DNA of 64,000 nucleotides, taken from the NCBI RefSeq assembly GCF_017302275.1, contig NZ_JAFLDR010000011.1, positions 62,001 through 126,000 of the forward strand. Direction: 5' to 3'. Source of the stretch: Sulfuritalea sp. (lineage in GTDB: Bacteria; Pseudomonadota; Gammaproteobacteria; Burkholderiales; Rhodocyclaceae). Position 1 is the first letter of the stretch; every line of letters begins with the position of its first letter. A program made the position numbers and the translations under genes. Shown in pieces: positions 1 through 8,397 of the stretch. A model generated the notes under the pieces. The model worked only from the letters and a program-made list of their open reading frames with translations, did not search any database and was not told the DNA's origin.

Positions 1-1101
1 GGCGAAAGAACCGCCGCGTACGCTGCGATGGGTGTGGAAGTATGGTGCGGCGTACTCCGCGTAGGGGTCGGGGCTGAAGCCGGGATAGGGCTCGAAGGGG
101 CTGGCGGTCCATTCCCAGACCTGGGTACCCCAATCGAACCGGGTGGCGTTCAGCGCCGCGAATTCCCATTCAGCCTCGCTCGGCAGGCGCCGCCCGGCCC
201 AGCGGCACCATGCTTCGGCCTCGTGCGCGGTGAGGTGGATGACCGGTTGGGCCAGGGCGAGATCGACCCAGTTGCCGAAGCGGCGCTGCTGCCAGCCGCT
301 TTCGTGCCGGCGCCAGTAGCGCGGCGCGACTTGCCCGCTCGTCCCGAGCCAGGCACGGCCTGTGGCGGACCACCACTGCGGCTCGCGGTAGCCGCCCGCT
401 TCGACGAACGCGAGGAAATCCGAATTGGACGTCGGGCTGCTGGCGATGGCGAAGGATTCGACGCGAACCGGATGTGACCACTTTTCGTTGTCGAAGACGA
501 AGCCGCTTCCGTTTTCGGGGCTGCCCATGCCGAACTCGCCGCCTTCCAGTCCAATGTCGGCCACGGGCGGCAGGTCGCCGAGGCCGTCGACCGACGGCCA
601 CCCCAGCGTCTGGCGCGTGTAGCGGAAAGCTTCGTCATGCATGTCTTCATGGAACAGCGCGAGGCGGTGAAAGTAGAGCGCCGAATCGGTATCGGGAAGG
701 TTTTCCAGTGCCTCCAGGGCGCTGTCGAGCGTGTCGCGCAAATAGATTCTCGTGGCCTGCCAGTCAGGCAGGTCGAGTTGCCAGCGACTACCGTGGGCGA
801 CGCGACGCGAGTCGTACCAGCGGTCGGCATCAGGCAGGCAGGATTCGATCGGTGGCATTTCTCTGCCCCGATAGCGCTGGCACCAGTATTCCGTGAACCA
901 GGCGACGTGACCGAGTTCCCACAGCGGAGGATTGATCGTGTCGAGAAAGGGAACCCGCAGGGGGTGCGAGGCCGCACTGCCTTCGGCGCCGAACGGCCGC
1001 GACCATGCGGCCCATTCGTCAAGCAGGCGGATCGTATAATCGCGGGCATCCCGCAGCGCGGCAGCGAGGATCGCCTTTTCGGCAGTTCTGAGGTCATGCA
1101 T
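1..1101 (-). CDS. senA: Selenoneine synthase SenA (EgtB-like), 3' end outside the window
   Basis: The open frame has 367 codons without a stop and continues past the left edge. Residues about 10-165 look like a DinB/EgtB N-terminal domain. His65 (in WELGHVAWF) and the HX3HXE motif HEDMHDE (His151, His155, Glu157) match the three-histidine iron site of EgtB-type sulfoxide synthases. From about residue 180 an FGE/SUMF1-type domain follows (GGEFGMGS, RRLPSEAEWEFAA, SVRGGSFA). The family joins hercynine to a thiol or, for SenA, to a selenosugar. The call of SenA rather than EgtB rests on the neighbours senB, selD and egtD. Start is ATG at 1101; a GGAGG lies 12 nt upstream. The start codon overlaps that of senB on the other strand. 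Confidence 0.85.
   Translation of the reverse strand, partial: MHDLRTAEKAILAAALRDARDYTIRLLDEWAAWSRPFGAEGSAASHPLRVPFLDTINPPLWELGHVAWFTEYWCQRYRGREMPPIESCLPDADRWYDSRRVAHGSRWQLDLPDWQATRIYLRDTLDSALEALENLPDTDSALYFHRLALFHEDMHDEAFRYTRQTLGWPSVDGLGDLPPVADIGLEGGEFGMGSPENGSGFVFDNEKWSHPVRVESFAIASSPTSNSDFLAFVEAGGYREPQWWSATGRAWLGTSGQVAPRYWRRHESGWQQRRFGNWVDLALAQPVIHLTAHEAEAWCRWAGRRLPSEAEWEFAALNATRFDWGTQVWEWTASPFEPYPGFSPDPYAEYAAPYFHTHRSVRGGSFA
1035..1040 (+). promoter_or_regulatory. Candidate -10 element for senB inside senA
   Basis: A perfect TATAAT lies 60 bp upstream of the senB start, inside senA codons near residue 21. No good -35 box is visible. It is listed because senB has no intergenic space and any promoter must lie inside senA. 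This is inference from position only. Confidence 0.3.
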
Positions 1102-2074
1102 GGCTAAATCCGTCCTCCCTTCAATCAGTATCGTCAGCCCGGCCCTGGCCAAGGCCAACAACGGCAATTGGCACACCGCGAAGCGCTGGGCGCACTGCCT
1201 GGCTCGCAGCGCGCGGGCGCGCATCGAACTGGACTGGAGCGGTGCCGACGACAGCATGATGATTGCCCTCCATGCACGACGTTCCGCAGCGTCGATTGCC
1301 CGTTTCGCCGAAGTTTATCCGCAACGCCCCCTTGTTCTGGTGCTGACGGGAACGGACCTGTACCGCGACATCAGGACGGATCCGCAGGCGCAACGCTCGC
1401 TGAAGCTTGCTACCCGCCTCGTCGTGCTTCAGTCCGAGGGCATCCGCGAACTGGAGGCAAGCCTTGCCGCAAAGGCAACGGTGATTTACCAATCGGCGCG
1501 GCCCCTGATGCCGGGTCGGCGCAGCAAGCGCCATTTCGACCTGGTTCTGGTTGGGCACCAGCGGCCGGAAAAGGACCCGCTCACGGCCATGCGTGCGTTG
1601 CGCCTCGTACCCGATGACGTTCCGGTACGGCTGTTTCATGTCGGCGCCGCACTCGACTCCGAACTGGCTGCCCAGGTCGCAAAGCTCGGTACGGGCGACG
1701 GTCGCTACCACTGGCTTGGTGCCCTGTCCCAGTCGCAGACCCGCCAGCGCATCAAGCGCAGCCACCTCTTGTTGCTGCCGTCGCGCATGGAGGGCGGCGC
1801 CAACGTGTTGATCGAGGCCGTGACCAGCGGCGTGCCGGTGCTTGGCAGCGACATTTCCGGCAACCGGGGCATGCTCGGTACGGACTATCCTGGATGGTTT
1901 CCGGTAGGCGATGCAGCGCGACTGGCAGAGCTGATTGTCAGAGCGGCACGCGACCCGCGCTACTATTCGACCTTGTCCGCTCGCTGCGCCCAACGGGCTC
2001 CCCTATTTTCACCCGCCGGCGAGTGCGCCGCGGTTTGCAGGCTCCTCGACATGACAAGGCAATCGACACCATGA
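1100..2074 (+). CDS. senB: Selenosugar synthase SenB (TIGR04348-type glycosyltransferase)
   Basis: This 324-residue GT4-like protein begins ISIVSPALAKANNGNWHTA, the N-terminal pattern of TIGR04348 putative glycosyltransferases. The C-terminal nucleotide-sugar region has LLLPSRMEGGANVLIEA and GVPVLGSDISGNRG. In the selenoneine pathway SenB uses selenophosphate and a UDP-sugar to make a seleno-sugar, which SenA then uses. Start ATG 1100 has a GAGG at 1090-1093 with a 6-nt spacer, located inside the opposing senA gene. Its stop overlaps the selD start in ATGA (2071-2074), which suggests translational coupling. The assignment rests on sequence pattern plus the four-gene context. Confidence 0.85.
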   Translation: MAKSVLPSISIVSPALAKANNGNWHTAKRWAHCLARSARARIELDWSGADDSMMIALHARRSAASIARFAEVYPQRPLVLVLTGTDLYRDIRTDPQAQRSLKLATRLVVLQSEGIRELEASLAAKATVIYQSARPLMPGRRSKRHFDLVLVGHQRPEKDPLTAMRALRLVPDDVPVRLFHVGAALDSELAAQVAKLGTGDGRYHWLGALSQSQTRQRIKRSHLLLLPSRMEGGANVLIEAVTSGVPVLGSDISGNRGMLGTDYPGWFPVGDAARLAELIVRAARDPRYYSTLSARCAQRAPLFSPAGECAAVCRLLDMTRQSTP

Positions 2075-3135
2075 ATTCCCCACTTCAACCCGCCTCGGCG
2101 CTGCGCCTGACTTCGTTCAGCCATGGTGGCGGATGTGGCTGCAAGGTTGCTCCCGGACTGCTGTCCGAAATCCTGCGCGGTGTTCGTGGTTTTCCCGTGC
2201 CGAAGGAACTCATGGTCGGCATCGAAACGGCAGATGACGCCGCGGTTTATCGCCTCAACGACGAGCAGGCGCTGATCGCCACCACCGACTTCTTCATGCC
2301 CATCGTCGATGACCCCTATGACTTTGGCCGGATTGCCGCCACCAATGCGATCAGCGACGTGTATGCCATGGGCGGCACGCCGATCATGGCGCTGGCCCTG
2401 GTCGGGATGCCGATCGACAAGCTGCCCATCGAGGTGATAGGCAAGATACTTGAAGGCGGCGAAAGCGTTTGCGCCGCCGCCGGCATCCCCATCGCCGGCG
2501 GCCACACCATCGATTCGGTCGAGCCGATCTATGGCCTCGTGGTGATGGGCCTGGTGCATCCGGACAAGGTGAAGACCAATGCTGGAGCAAGAGCCGGCGA
2601 CGTACTGGTTCTGGGCAAACCGCTGGGCGTCGGTGTGATGTCGGCGGCCCTGAAAAAAGGCGCGCTGGGCGCCGACGGCTATGCAGCCATGATTGCCAGC
2701 ACCACCCGGCTCAACACGCCGGGGCGGCGGTTGGCGAATCTTGATGCCGTGCACGCGTTGACCGACATCACGGGCTTTGGCTTGCTCGGGCATTTGCTCG
2801 AGGTTTGTCGTGGGGCAGGCTTGTCGGCGATGCTTGATATGCGGTCGATCCCGATACTGGCGGATGTCGAGCGGCTGGCGACGGCGGGTTACATCACCGG
2901 TGCTTCGGCGCGCAACTGGGCGGCTTATGGTGGAGAGGTCGTTCTCGACCCGGCCATCGGCCAGATGCAGCGTGCCCTATTGACCGATCCCCAGACCAGC
3001 GGCGGCTTGCTGGTGGCCTGCGAGCCGGCAGCCGTCGACGACGTTCTTGCGGTGTTTCGATCCGAGGGCTTCGATTCGGCAGCGGTCGTAGGCCGCTTCG
3101 AATCCGGGTCACCGCAAGTGCGAGTGGCGGCCTGA
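2071..3135 (+). CDS. selD: Selenophosphate synthetase (selenide, water dikinase; SelD/SenC)
   Basis: The 354-residue protein makes selenophosphate from selenide and ATP. The N-terminal catalytic segment SHGGGCGCKVAPG matches the SelD pattern, with Cys rather than selenocysteine and the conserved Lys. DDAAVYRL, TTDFFMPIVDDPYDFGRIAA and the C-terminal DPQTSGGLLVA are also family signatures. ATG 2071 is chosen because it gives a standard SelD N-terminus and overlaps the senB stop; an in-frame extension to 1894 would read through senB. In this context it most likely feeds SenB and can be called senC. It may also serve selenoprotein or tRNA selenation; selA, selB and selU are not in the window. 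Confidence 0.93.
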   Translation: MNSPLQPASALRLTSFSHGGGCGCKVAPGLLSEILRGVRGFPVPKELMVGIETADDAAVYRLNDEQALIATTDFFMPIVDDPYDFGRIAATNAISDVYAMGGTPIMALALVGMPIDKLPIEVIGKILEGGESVCAAAGIPIAGGHTIDSVEPIYGLVVMGLVHPDKVKTNAGARAGDVLVLGKPLGVGVMSAALKKGALGADGYAAMIASTTRLNTPGRRLANLDAVHALTDITGFGLLGHLLEVCRGAGLSAMLDMRSIPILADVERLATAGYITGASARNWAAYGGEVVLDPAIGQMQRALLTDPQTSGGLLVACEPAAVDDVLAVFRSEGFDSAAVVGRFESGSPQVRVAA

Positions 3136-3141
3136 CCGAGT

Positions 3142-4131
3142 TCAGGCAGCCTTGCGAGCGAAAAAAAGAGCGAACCACCGCGGCGGGTCGGTCCAGACTT
3201 GAATGTCGGTGAATCCTGCACCCGTCAGCAGCGTCGCGAAGCCGTCCGGCGAATATTTCCACGAGTTTTCGGTGTGAACCCGCTCACCGTCGGCAAAGCT
3301 CCGCGAGCGTGATCCCTTCGCATCGGGCCAGCGCACAGTGAGAGCACGGCGGGCTTCCAGGTGCATTTCAATGCGGGCCGAGTCGATGTCGTAGAAGGCA
3401 ACGTGCCGCCAGTCGCCGACAGCGAAATTCGCATCGAGTCGCGCATTCACATGGCGCAGGAGGTTGCGGTTAAAGGCTGCGGTGACACCCAGCGGGTCGT
3501 CGTAGGCGGCATCAAGCAGGGCCTTGTCCTTGACCAGGTCGACGCCGATCAGCAAGCCGCCGCTGTGATCCATTCGAGCCGCAAGACCTTGCAGGAAGCG
3601 GCCGGCGTCGGGCGGGCTGAAGTTGCCGATGCTCGAGCCGGGATAAAAGAACATGCGACGCTCCAGCGGCAGGTCGTCTGGCAATTGCAGTTCGTCGGTG
3701 AAGTCGAGTCCAAGGCCGAGCATGTCGATCGCGGGCAACTCGCGTTTGAGGTGTTGCAGCGAGTCGCGCAGAAACTCCACCGAAATGTCGACCGCGACGT
3801 AACGCCGGGGAAGGATGCCGGCGTGAAACAGTTTGCCGGCCTTGGCGCAACTGCCGCAGCCCAGGTCGATCAGCGTGAAATCAGCGCCCAGCGCCTGCCG
3901 TATGGCCGGCAGGTGGTCGCGGAAAATTGCCGCCTCCGTGCGCGTTGGGTAGTACTCGGGCAACTCGGTAATCGCCTCGAACAGGCGAGAGCCAAGCGCG
4001 TCGTAGAAGAATTTCGGGGCAATGTGAGCCTGGGCCTGCAACAGGCCGGTGGCAAGTTCGTCGCGCAAGAGGGCATTCTGGCGCGGTGAATCCCAGTCGA
4101 GGATTTGCAGCAACTTGACGTCGTTCGGCAT
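3142..4131 (-). CDS. egtD: L-histidine N-alpha-methyltransferase EgtD
   Basis: This 329-residue SAM-dependent enzyme trimethylates histidine to hercynine, the shared precursor of ergothioneine and selenoneine. Family motifs are FYDALGSRLFEAITELPEYY, the SAM-binding loop IDLGCGSCAKAGKLF, FFYPGSSIGNF, and GVDLVKD followed by LDAAYDD, where the histidine substrate region lies. Length matches the usual 320-330. The gene runs toward selD with only 6 bp between stop codons, and its start lies 1 bp from the upstream methylase stop on the same strand. It completes the selenoneine pathway here, because SenA needs hercynine. Confidence 0.93.
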   Translation of the reverse strand: MPNDVKLLQILDWDSPRQNALLRDELATGLLQAQAHIAPKFFYDALGSRLFEAITELPEYYPTRTEAAIFRDHLPAIRQALGADFTLIDLGCGSCAKAGKLFHAGILPRRYVAVDISVEFLRDSLQHLKRELPAIDMLGLGLDFTDELQLPDDLPLERRMFFYPGSSIGNFSPPDAGRFLQGLAARMDHSGGLLIGVDLVKDKALLDAAYDDPLGVTAAFNRNLLRHVNARLDANFAVGDWRHVAFYDIDSARIEMHLEARRALTVRWPDAKGSRSRSFADGERVHTENSWKYSPDGFATLLTGAGFTDIQVWTDPPRWFALFFARKAA

Positions 4132-4132
4132 T

Positions 4133-4828
4133 TCAGTCCGCCAGCAGGAGGAAAACGGTGGGTCGCCGATCCAGGTCGGGCGGAGGAACGGCCTTCCAGG
4201 TGGCGATGCGCAAGCTGCGGATGAACTCGCTGTCGAGCGTCAGGTCGGTCGCCACGCACAGCCGGGTTCGTGGTCGGCATGCCGACAACGCTGCATTGAA
4301 CATTACGTTGTTGCGGTAGGGGGTTTCAATGAAAATCTGCGTTTGCTTCCGCCTGGCCGATTCACTTTCCAATTCCGCGATGCGACGGCTGCGTTCCGGT
4401 TCACGCGCCGGCAGGTAGCCGTGGAAGGCGAATCGCTGGCCCTCCAGTCCGGATCCCATCAGCGCGAGCAACAGGGAGGACGGTCCGACCAGCGGCTTTA
4501 CGGAAATCCCTTTTTCGTGGGCACGCCTGACCAACAGCGCCCCTGGGTCGGCGATTGCCGGGCAACCGGCTTCGGACATCAGGCCGAGATCGTGGCCGGC
4601 GCCCAGCGGGGCGAGCAGGCGTTCGATGTCCGCCGCGGTTGGGTTCTCGGGCAATTGCTCGATGGCGATGTCGCGCAAGGGTCCCGGATGGCCCATGCGC
4701 TTGAGTTCGGCGCGCGCGGATTTCGCGTTCTCGGCGACGAAATGCCCGAGTTTGCAGGCGGCCGCCTGCGTGCTTGCGGGAAGGCAGGCTTGCCACGCGG
4801 TGTCACCCAGGGCAACTGGCAGCAGCAT
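4133..4828 (-). CDS. SAM-dependent methyltransferase, RsmI-like tetrapyrrole methylase family
   Basis: The predicted 231-residue protein has the tetrapyrrole-methylase fold of the RsmI group: GLMSEAGCPAIADPGALLV, a GPSSLLLALMGSGL segment, and FIETPYRNN. It is shorter than true RsmI (about 280-290 residues) and starts MLLPVALGDT. That fits a betaproteobacterial RsmI paralogue of unproven substrate. ATG 4828 is preferred because AGGA precedes it by 6 nt; ATG 4843 is an in-frame alternative. It lies between maf and egtD on the minus strand, so egtD may be co-transcribed with this housekeeping pair. Confidence 0.75.
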   Translation of the reverse strand: MLLPVALGDTAWQACLPASTQAAACKLGHFVAENAKSARAELKRMGHPGPLRDIAIEQLPENPTAADIERLLAPLGAGHDLGLMSEAGCPAIADPGALLVRRAHEKGISVKPLVGPSSLLLALMGSGLEGQRFAFHGYLPAREPERSRRIAELESESARRKQTQIFIETPYRNNVMFNAALSACRPRTRLCVATDLTLDSEFIRSLRIATWKAVPPPDLDRRPTVFLLLAD

Positions 4829-4863
4829 GAGCGATCCTGGCATGGGTTCAGGGCGGGGTGCGT

Positions 4864-5445
4864 TCAGGGCAGGGCCAAGCCTTCCGCTCGCAGCATGTCG
4901 CACAGTGCGATCAGCGGTAGCCCGATCAGGGCGTTGGGATCGTCGCCGCGCAAGTAGGTCAGGAGCGAAATGCCCAAGCCCTCGGATTTGGCGCTTCCCG
5001 CGCAATTGAGAGCATCTTCGCGGTCCAGGTAGGACTGGATTTCGGCGTCGCTGAGATCGCGAAAGCCGACATGTGTATCGATGCAGCGCACCTGCGCACG
5101 ACCGGTTCCCGCGTCGAGGAGGCATAGTCCGGTGTGGAACACCACCTCCTTTCCCCGCATCCGGCTCAACTGGGCAATCGCATTCTCGCGTCGGCTCGGC
5201 TTTCCGAAGCGGTCGTCGCCGTGGGCAGCGACCTGGTCAGACCCGATGATCAGGGCGTCCGGGTAGTGTTGCACAACCGCGCGAGCCTTGGCTTCGGAGA
5301 GGCGGGTGGCGGTGGCGGCGGGATGCTCGCCCGGCAAGGGTGACTCGTCCGCATCCGGTGCGACGGTTTCGAAGGGTATCTGCAGGCGTGCCAAAAGGTC
5401 CCTGCGAAAGGGTGAAGTCGAAGCTAGAACAAGCAGGCGCGCCAT
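4864..5445 (-). CDS. Maf/YceF family nucleotide pyrophosphatase
   Basis: The 193-residue protein begins [18 protein letters not shown], the Maf signature, and carries the catalytic-site stretch [18 protein letters not shown] and the C-terminal [15 protein letters not shown] and [14 protein letters not shown]. These features resemble E. coli YceF, a pyrophosphatase acting on 7-methyl-GTP, more than YhdE. Such proteins hydrolyse modified nucleoside triphosphates. The start is divergent from yceD, as in many Proteobacteria. ATG 5445 gives the standard family length, and the longer upstream open frame has no Maf-like sequence. Confidence 0.9.
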   Translation of the reverse strand: MARLLVLASTSPFRRDLLARLQIPFETVAPDADESPLPGEHPAATATRLSEAKARAVVQHYPDALIIGSDQVAAHGDDRFGKPSRRENAIAQLSRMRGKEVVFHTGLCLLDAGTGRAQVRCIDTHVGFRDLSDAEIQSYLDREDALNCAGSAKSEGLGISLLTYLRGDDPNALIGLPLIALCDMLRAEGLALP

Positions 5446-5454
5446 GTTGCGGAC

Positions 5455-5483
5455 TTGAAATGACAGGGCTGGGCATGATAACA
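5455..5483 (+). promoter_or_regulatory. Candidate promoter for yceD-rpmF
   Basis: TTGAAA at 5455-5460 is followed 16-17 nt later by an A/T-rich GATAACA stretch in the maf-yceD divergent interval. Transcription from here would start near 5490, just before the favoured yceD start at 5514. This is motif matching only. Confidence 0.35.
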
Positions 5484-5513
5484 TCCACTGTTTTGTCGCG
5501 CGAGCGTCGGGCT

Positions 5514-6011
5514 GTGTCGGATTCGATAGCTGGAACCGTTCTGGACTGCCTGGAATTCGCCCGCATTGGTGCTGTACTCGAGCGTCGGGTCGAACTGGGC
5601 GAAATGCCGCGTCTGGCGGATGTTCTCGCAAAAAGCAGCGGATCGCTGGCCGTACGGTTGGAAGGTTGGCGTGACGCTGAAGGCAAGTCGTGGTTGCAGT
5701 TGGCCGTCTCAGGCAAACCGGTGCTGTGTTGCCAGCGCTGCCTTGGTGGCGTGGAGTTTTCGCTCGATATCCACAGTCGCCTGCGCCTGATTGCCCGCGG
5801 GGAGCCGTGGCCGGAAGACGACCTGGAAGATGACAGTGCGGATGCCATGGATGCGGCGGAAGAACTTGCGGTATTGTCGGTGATCGAGGACGAAGTGTTG
5901 CTGGCGCTGCCCATCGCGCCGCGGCATGAGCAGTGCAACTCGCCTTCGGGCGACGCAACCGAACAAGGGCCATCGCCATTTGCCGCGCTGGCCGCCTTGA
6001 AGATGAAGTGA
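5514..6011 (+). CDS. yceD: YceD family protein (DUF177), large-subunit rRNA accumulation protein
   Basis: The 165-residue protein has the DUF177 core: [13 protein letters not shown] with paired cysteines, and [20 protein letters not shown]. It ends [12 protein letters not shown], like E. coli YceD (PFAVLASLKRK). The family is linked to 23S rRNA or ribosome maturation and is almost always immediately upstream of rpmF, as here. GTG 5514 ([11 protein letters not shown]) gives a length close to E. coli YceD (173 residues) and fits the candidate promoter. In-frame ATGs at 5460 and 5475 are alternatives, and the ribosome binding site is weak. Confidence 0.85.
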   Translation: MSDSIAGTVLDCLEFARIGAVLERRVELGEMPRLADVLAKSSGSLAVRLEGWRDAEGKSWLQLAVSGKPVLCCQRCLGGVEFSLDIHSRLRLIARGEPWPEDDLEDDSADAMDAAEELAVLSVIEDEVLLALPIAPRHEQCNSPSGDATEQGPSPFAALAALKMK

Positions 6012-6082
6012 AGCATGGTTTCAGAGCATGCGTCCGCCCGCGTTAATGGGCGTTGCGCAGTAACTAGACAAGGAGTAGCGAA

Positions 6083-6262
6083 ATGGCCGTACAACAGAAC
6101 AAGAAATCTCCCTCCAAGCGTGGCATGCATCGCGCCCATGACTTTCTGACCAATCCTCCGCTGGCTGTCGAACCGACCACCGGAGAAGTGCACCTGCGCC
6201 ACCATATATCGCCGTCCGGCGTCTATCGTGGCAAGAAAGTGGTCAAGGCCAAGGGCGAATAA
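6083..6262 (+). CDS. rpmF: 50S ribosomal protein L32
   Basis: This small 59-residue gene starts [20 protein letters not shown] and ends [20 protein letters not shown], a clear L32. It is the cysteine-free form without a zinc ribbon, as in E. coli. An AGGAG at 6071-6075 sits 7 nt before ATG 6083. It lies 71 bp after yceD, and an intrinsic terminator follows before plsX. This position between yceD and plsX is the classic proteobacterial order. Confidence 0.97.
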   Translation: MAVQQNKKSPSKRGMHRAHDFLTNPPLAVEPTTGEVHLRHHISPSGVYRGKKVVKAKGE

Positions 6263-6277
6263 GTCATTTTGGCGAGA

Positions 6278-6312
6278 ACGGCCGGATGCGCCGAGCGCAT
6301 CCGGCCGTTTTT
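6278..6312 (+). terminator. Intrinsic terminator between rpmF and plsX
   Basis: A perfect 13-bp GC-rich stem (6278-6290 paired with 6296-6308) with a 5-nt loop is followed directly by TTTTT. It lies 15 bp after the rpmF stop and 27 bp before plsX, so some transcripts from yceD-rpmF should end here. Confidence 0.85.
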
Positions 6313-6339
6313 CTGAAATCTCCGGAAGATCACTGAACG

Positions 6340-7401
6340 ATGGCGATCACCCTCGCGGTGGATTGCATGGGCGGCGACCACGGTCCGTCGGTAACCCTGC
6401 CCGCTATCATAGAATTCCTTCGTCATGACTCCGATTGCGCCGCCATCCTGGTGGGACGCGAGGAGTTGCTGCGCGCCCAGGCAGAGAACGTCGCCGTCGA
6501 GTTCGGCAGGCGCCTGTCGATCAGGCATGCCTCGGAAATCGTTGAGATGGACGAAGCAGTGGCCAGCGCGCTGCGCGGGAAGAAAGATTCTTCCATGCGC
6601 GTGGCCGTCGATCTGGTCAAGGAGGGTATCGCCGACGCCGCGGTTTCGGCCGGCAATACTGGCGCCCTGATGGCCGTGTCCCGTTTCGTTCTGAAGACAC
6701 TGCCGGGCATCGATCGTCCGGCGATCTGTTCCATCCTGCCGTCGCAGAAAGGGGCCACCTATGTGCTGGACCTCGGTGCCAATGTCGATTGCAGCCCGGA
6801 GCACCTGCTGCAGTTCGGCATCATGGGGTCTTCGCTGGTTGCCGCGCTGGAACACAAGCAACGCCCGACGGTCGGCTTGCTGAACATCGGCGAGGAAGCG
6901 ATCAAGGGCAATGAGGCCGTCAAGCGCGCGTCAGACCTCCTGCGCGCGACCGACCTGAACTTCGTCGGTAACGTCGAAGGCAACGATATCTTCAAGGGCA
7001 CGGCGGATGTGGTGGTCTGCGACGGATTCGTCGGCAACGTGACACTGAAAGCGTCCGAGGGTTTGGCGCACATGATCGGTGCCGGACTCAAGCAGGAATT
7101 TTCCCGCAACATATTCACCAAGCTCGCCGGTCTCGTTGCCATGCCGGTCCTGAGATCCTTTCGCCTGCGCTTCGACCCGCGACGCTACAACGGTGCCAGC
7201 CTTCTGGGGCTGCGTGGCATCGTGGTCAAGAGCCATGGATCGGCCGATCAGGTGGCGTTCCGCTACGCGCTCGAGAAGGCAGCAGAAGAGGCCCGGCAGC
7301 ACCTGCCGGAAGCGATCGCGGAGCGCATGGCCGCCGTCGCCGATCCGCGCAGCCGGTCTCCGGGTGGGGCCGGCGGGGCCACGCCAGGCCACAGTCAATG
7401 A
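6340..7401 (+). CDS. plsX: Phosphate acyltransferase PlsX
   Basis: The 353-residue protein converts acyl-ACP to acyl-phosphate for phospholipid synthesis. It begins [20 protein letters not shown] and carries [32 protein letters not shown] and [11 protein letters not shown], all PlsX hallmarks. The length is typical. A GGAAG precedes the start. Its stop overlaps the fabH start (ATGA at 7398-7401). Together with fabH, fabD, fabG, acpP and fabF it forms the fatty-acid synthesis cluster. A terminator just upstream may reduce read-through from rpmF. Confidence 0.97.
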   Translation: MAITLAVDCMGGDHGPSVTLPAIIEFLRHDSDCAAILVGREELLRAQAENVAVEFGRRLSIRHASEIVEMDEAVASALRGKKDSSMRVAVDLVKEGIADAAVSAGNTGALMAVSRFVLKTLPGIDRPAICSILPSQKGATYVLDLGANVDCSPEHLLQFGIMGSSLVAALEHKQRPTVGLLNIGEEAIKGNEAVKRASDLLRATDLNFVGNVEGNDIFKGTADVVVCDGFVGNVTLKASEGLAHMIGAGLKQEFSRNIFTKLAGLVAMPVLRSFRLRFDPRRYNGASLLGLRGIVVKSHGSADQVAFRYALEKAAEEARQHLPEAIAERMAAVADPRSRSPGGAGGATPGHSQ

Positions 7402-8381
7402 TGGAGGCCAAGGTGATACATACCCGAATCAGCGGTACCGGAAGCTACCTGCCGGGCGAGCCTGTCGACAATGCATCCCTGATTGCCGAGCACCGGATCG
7501 ACTCCTCCGACGACTGGATCGTGGAACGTACCGGCATCCGCCAGCGCCATCTTGCCGCCACCGGTATCGCCAGCAGCGATCTCGCGCTGGAGGCCAGTCG
7601 GCGCGCACTGGATGCTGCCGGACGGTCGCCGGCCGACGTCGACCTGATCATCGTGGCGACATCAACGCCCGACTTTGTGTTCCCAAGCGCCGCCGCCCTC
7701 CTGCAAGGCAAACTCGGCATCACCAACGGCGCGGCCGCCTTCGACGTGCAGGCGGTGTGCAGTGGTTTCGTCTATGCCCTCAACATCGCCGAAAAATTCA
7801 TTCGCTCCGGCTCGCACAAGTGCGCGCTGGTGGTCGGTGCCGAGGTCTTTTCGCGCATCCTCGACTGGAAGGATCGCGGTACCTGCGTGCTGTTCGGCGA
7901 CGGCGCCGGTGCCGTGGTGCTGGAAGCCGCCGACAGGCCCGGGCTGCTGGCGAGTGCATTCCATGCTGATGGCAGTTATCACGGAATCCTTTCGGTACCG
8001 GGCCAGGTGTGTGGTGGCGGGGTGACCGGCGACCCATTCCTGCGCATGGACGGACAGGCCGTCTTCAAGTTCGCGGTCAAGGTGCTCGCCGACGTCGCGC
8101 ATGAAGTGCTGGCCGCCGCCGGCATGACCACCGACCAGGTCGACTGGCTGATACCGCATCAGGCCAATGTACGCATTCTGCAGGCCACGGCGAAACGACT
8201 CCACCTGCCGCCCGAAAAATGCGTCGTTACCGTCGCGGAACATGGCAATACATCCGCCGCGTCCATTCCGCTTGCGCTCGATACGGCTGTCCGCGACGGC
8301 CGCATTCGGCGTGGCCAGAATCTCCTGCTGGAAGGCGTGGGCGGTGGATTCACCTGGGGCGCTACCCTTCTTGAATATTGA
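7398..8381 (+). CDS. fabH: Beta-ketoacyl-ACP synthase III FabH
   Basis: The 327-residue condensing enzyme starts fatty-acid elongation by joining acetyl-CoA to malonyl-ACP. The catalytic triad is visible: Cys in [13 protein letters not shown], His in [11 protein letters not shown] and Asn in [13 protein letters not shown]. The C-terminus ends [13 protein letters not shown] as in other FabH proteins. Start at 7398 overlaps the plsX stop; a second in-frame ATG follows at 7401. FabD begins 16 bp downstream, so the two are probably co-translated from one mRNA. Confidence 0.97.
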   Translation: MMEAKVIHTRISGTGSYLPGEPVDNASLIAEHRIDSSDDWIVERTGIRQRHLAATGIASSDLALEASRRALDAAGRSPADVDLIIVATSTPDFVFPSAAALLQGKLGITNGAAAFDVQAVCSGFVYALNIAEKFIRSGSHKCALVVGAEVFSRILDWKDRGTCVLFGDGAGAVVLEAADRPGLLASAFHADGSYHGILSVPGQVCGGGVTGDPFLRMDGQAVFKFAVKVLADVAHEVLAAAGMTTDQVDWLIPHQANVRILQATAKRLHLPPEKCVVTVAEHGNTSAASIPLALDTAVRDGRIRRGQNLLLEGVGGGFTWGATLLEY

Positions 8382-8397
8382 ATCCGAGAAGAACGAA

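Noticed and set aside
1894-2070. In-frame extension of selD upstream of 2071
   Set aside because: It reads through the end of senB and adds residues unlike any SelD; ATG 2071 gives the normal start.
2140-2150. Possible selenocysteine codon at the SelD active site
   Set aside because: The catalytic position in GGGCGCK is encoded by a TGT cysteine codon, with no in-frame TGA.
5446-5513. Earlier in-frame ATG starts (5460, 5475) for yceD
   Set aside because: They would give a longer protein than relatives and overlap the likely promoter; kept only as alternatives.
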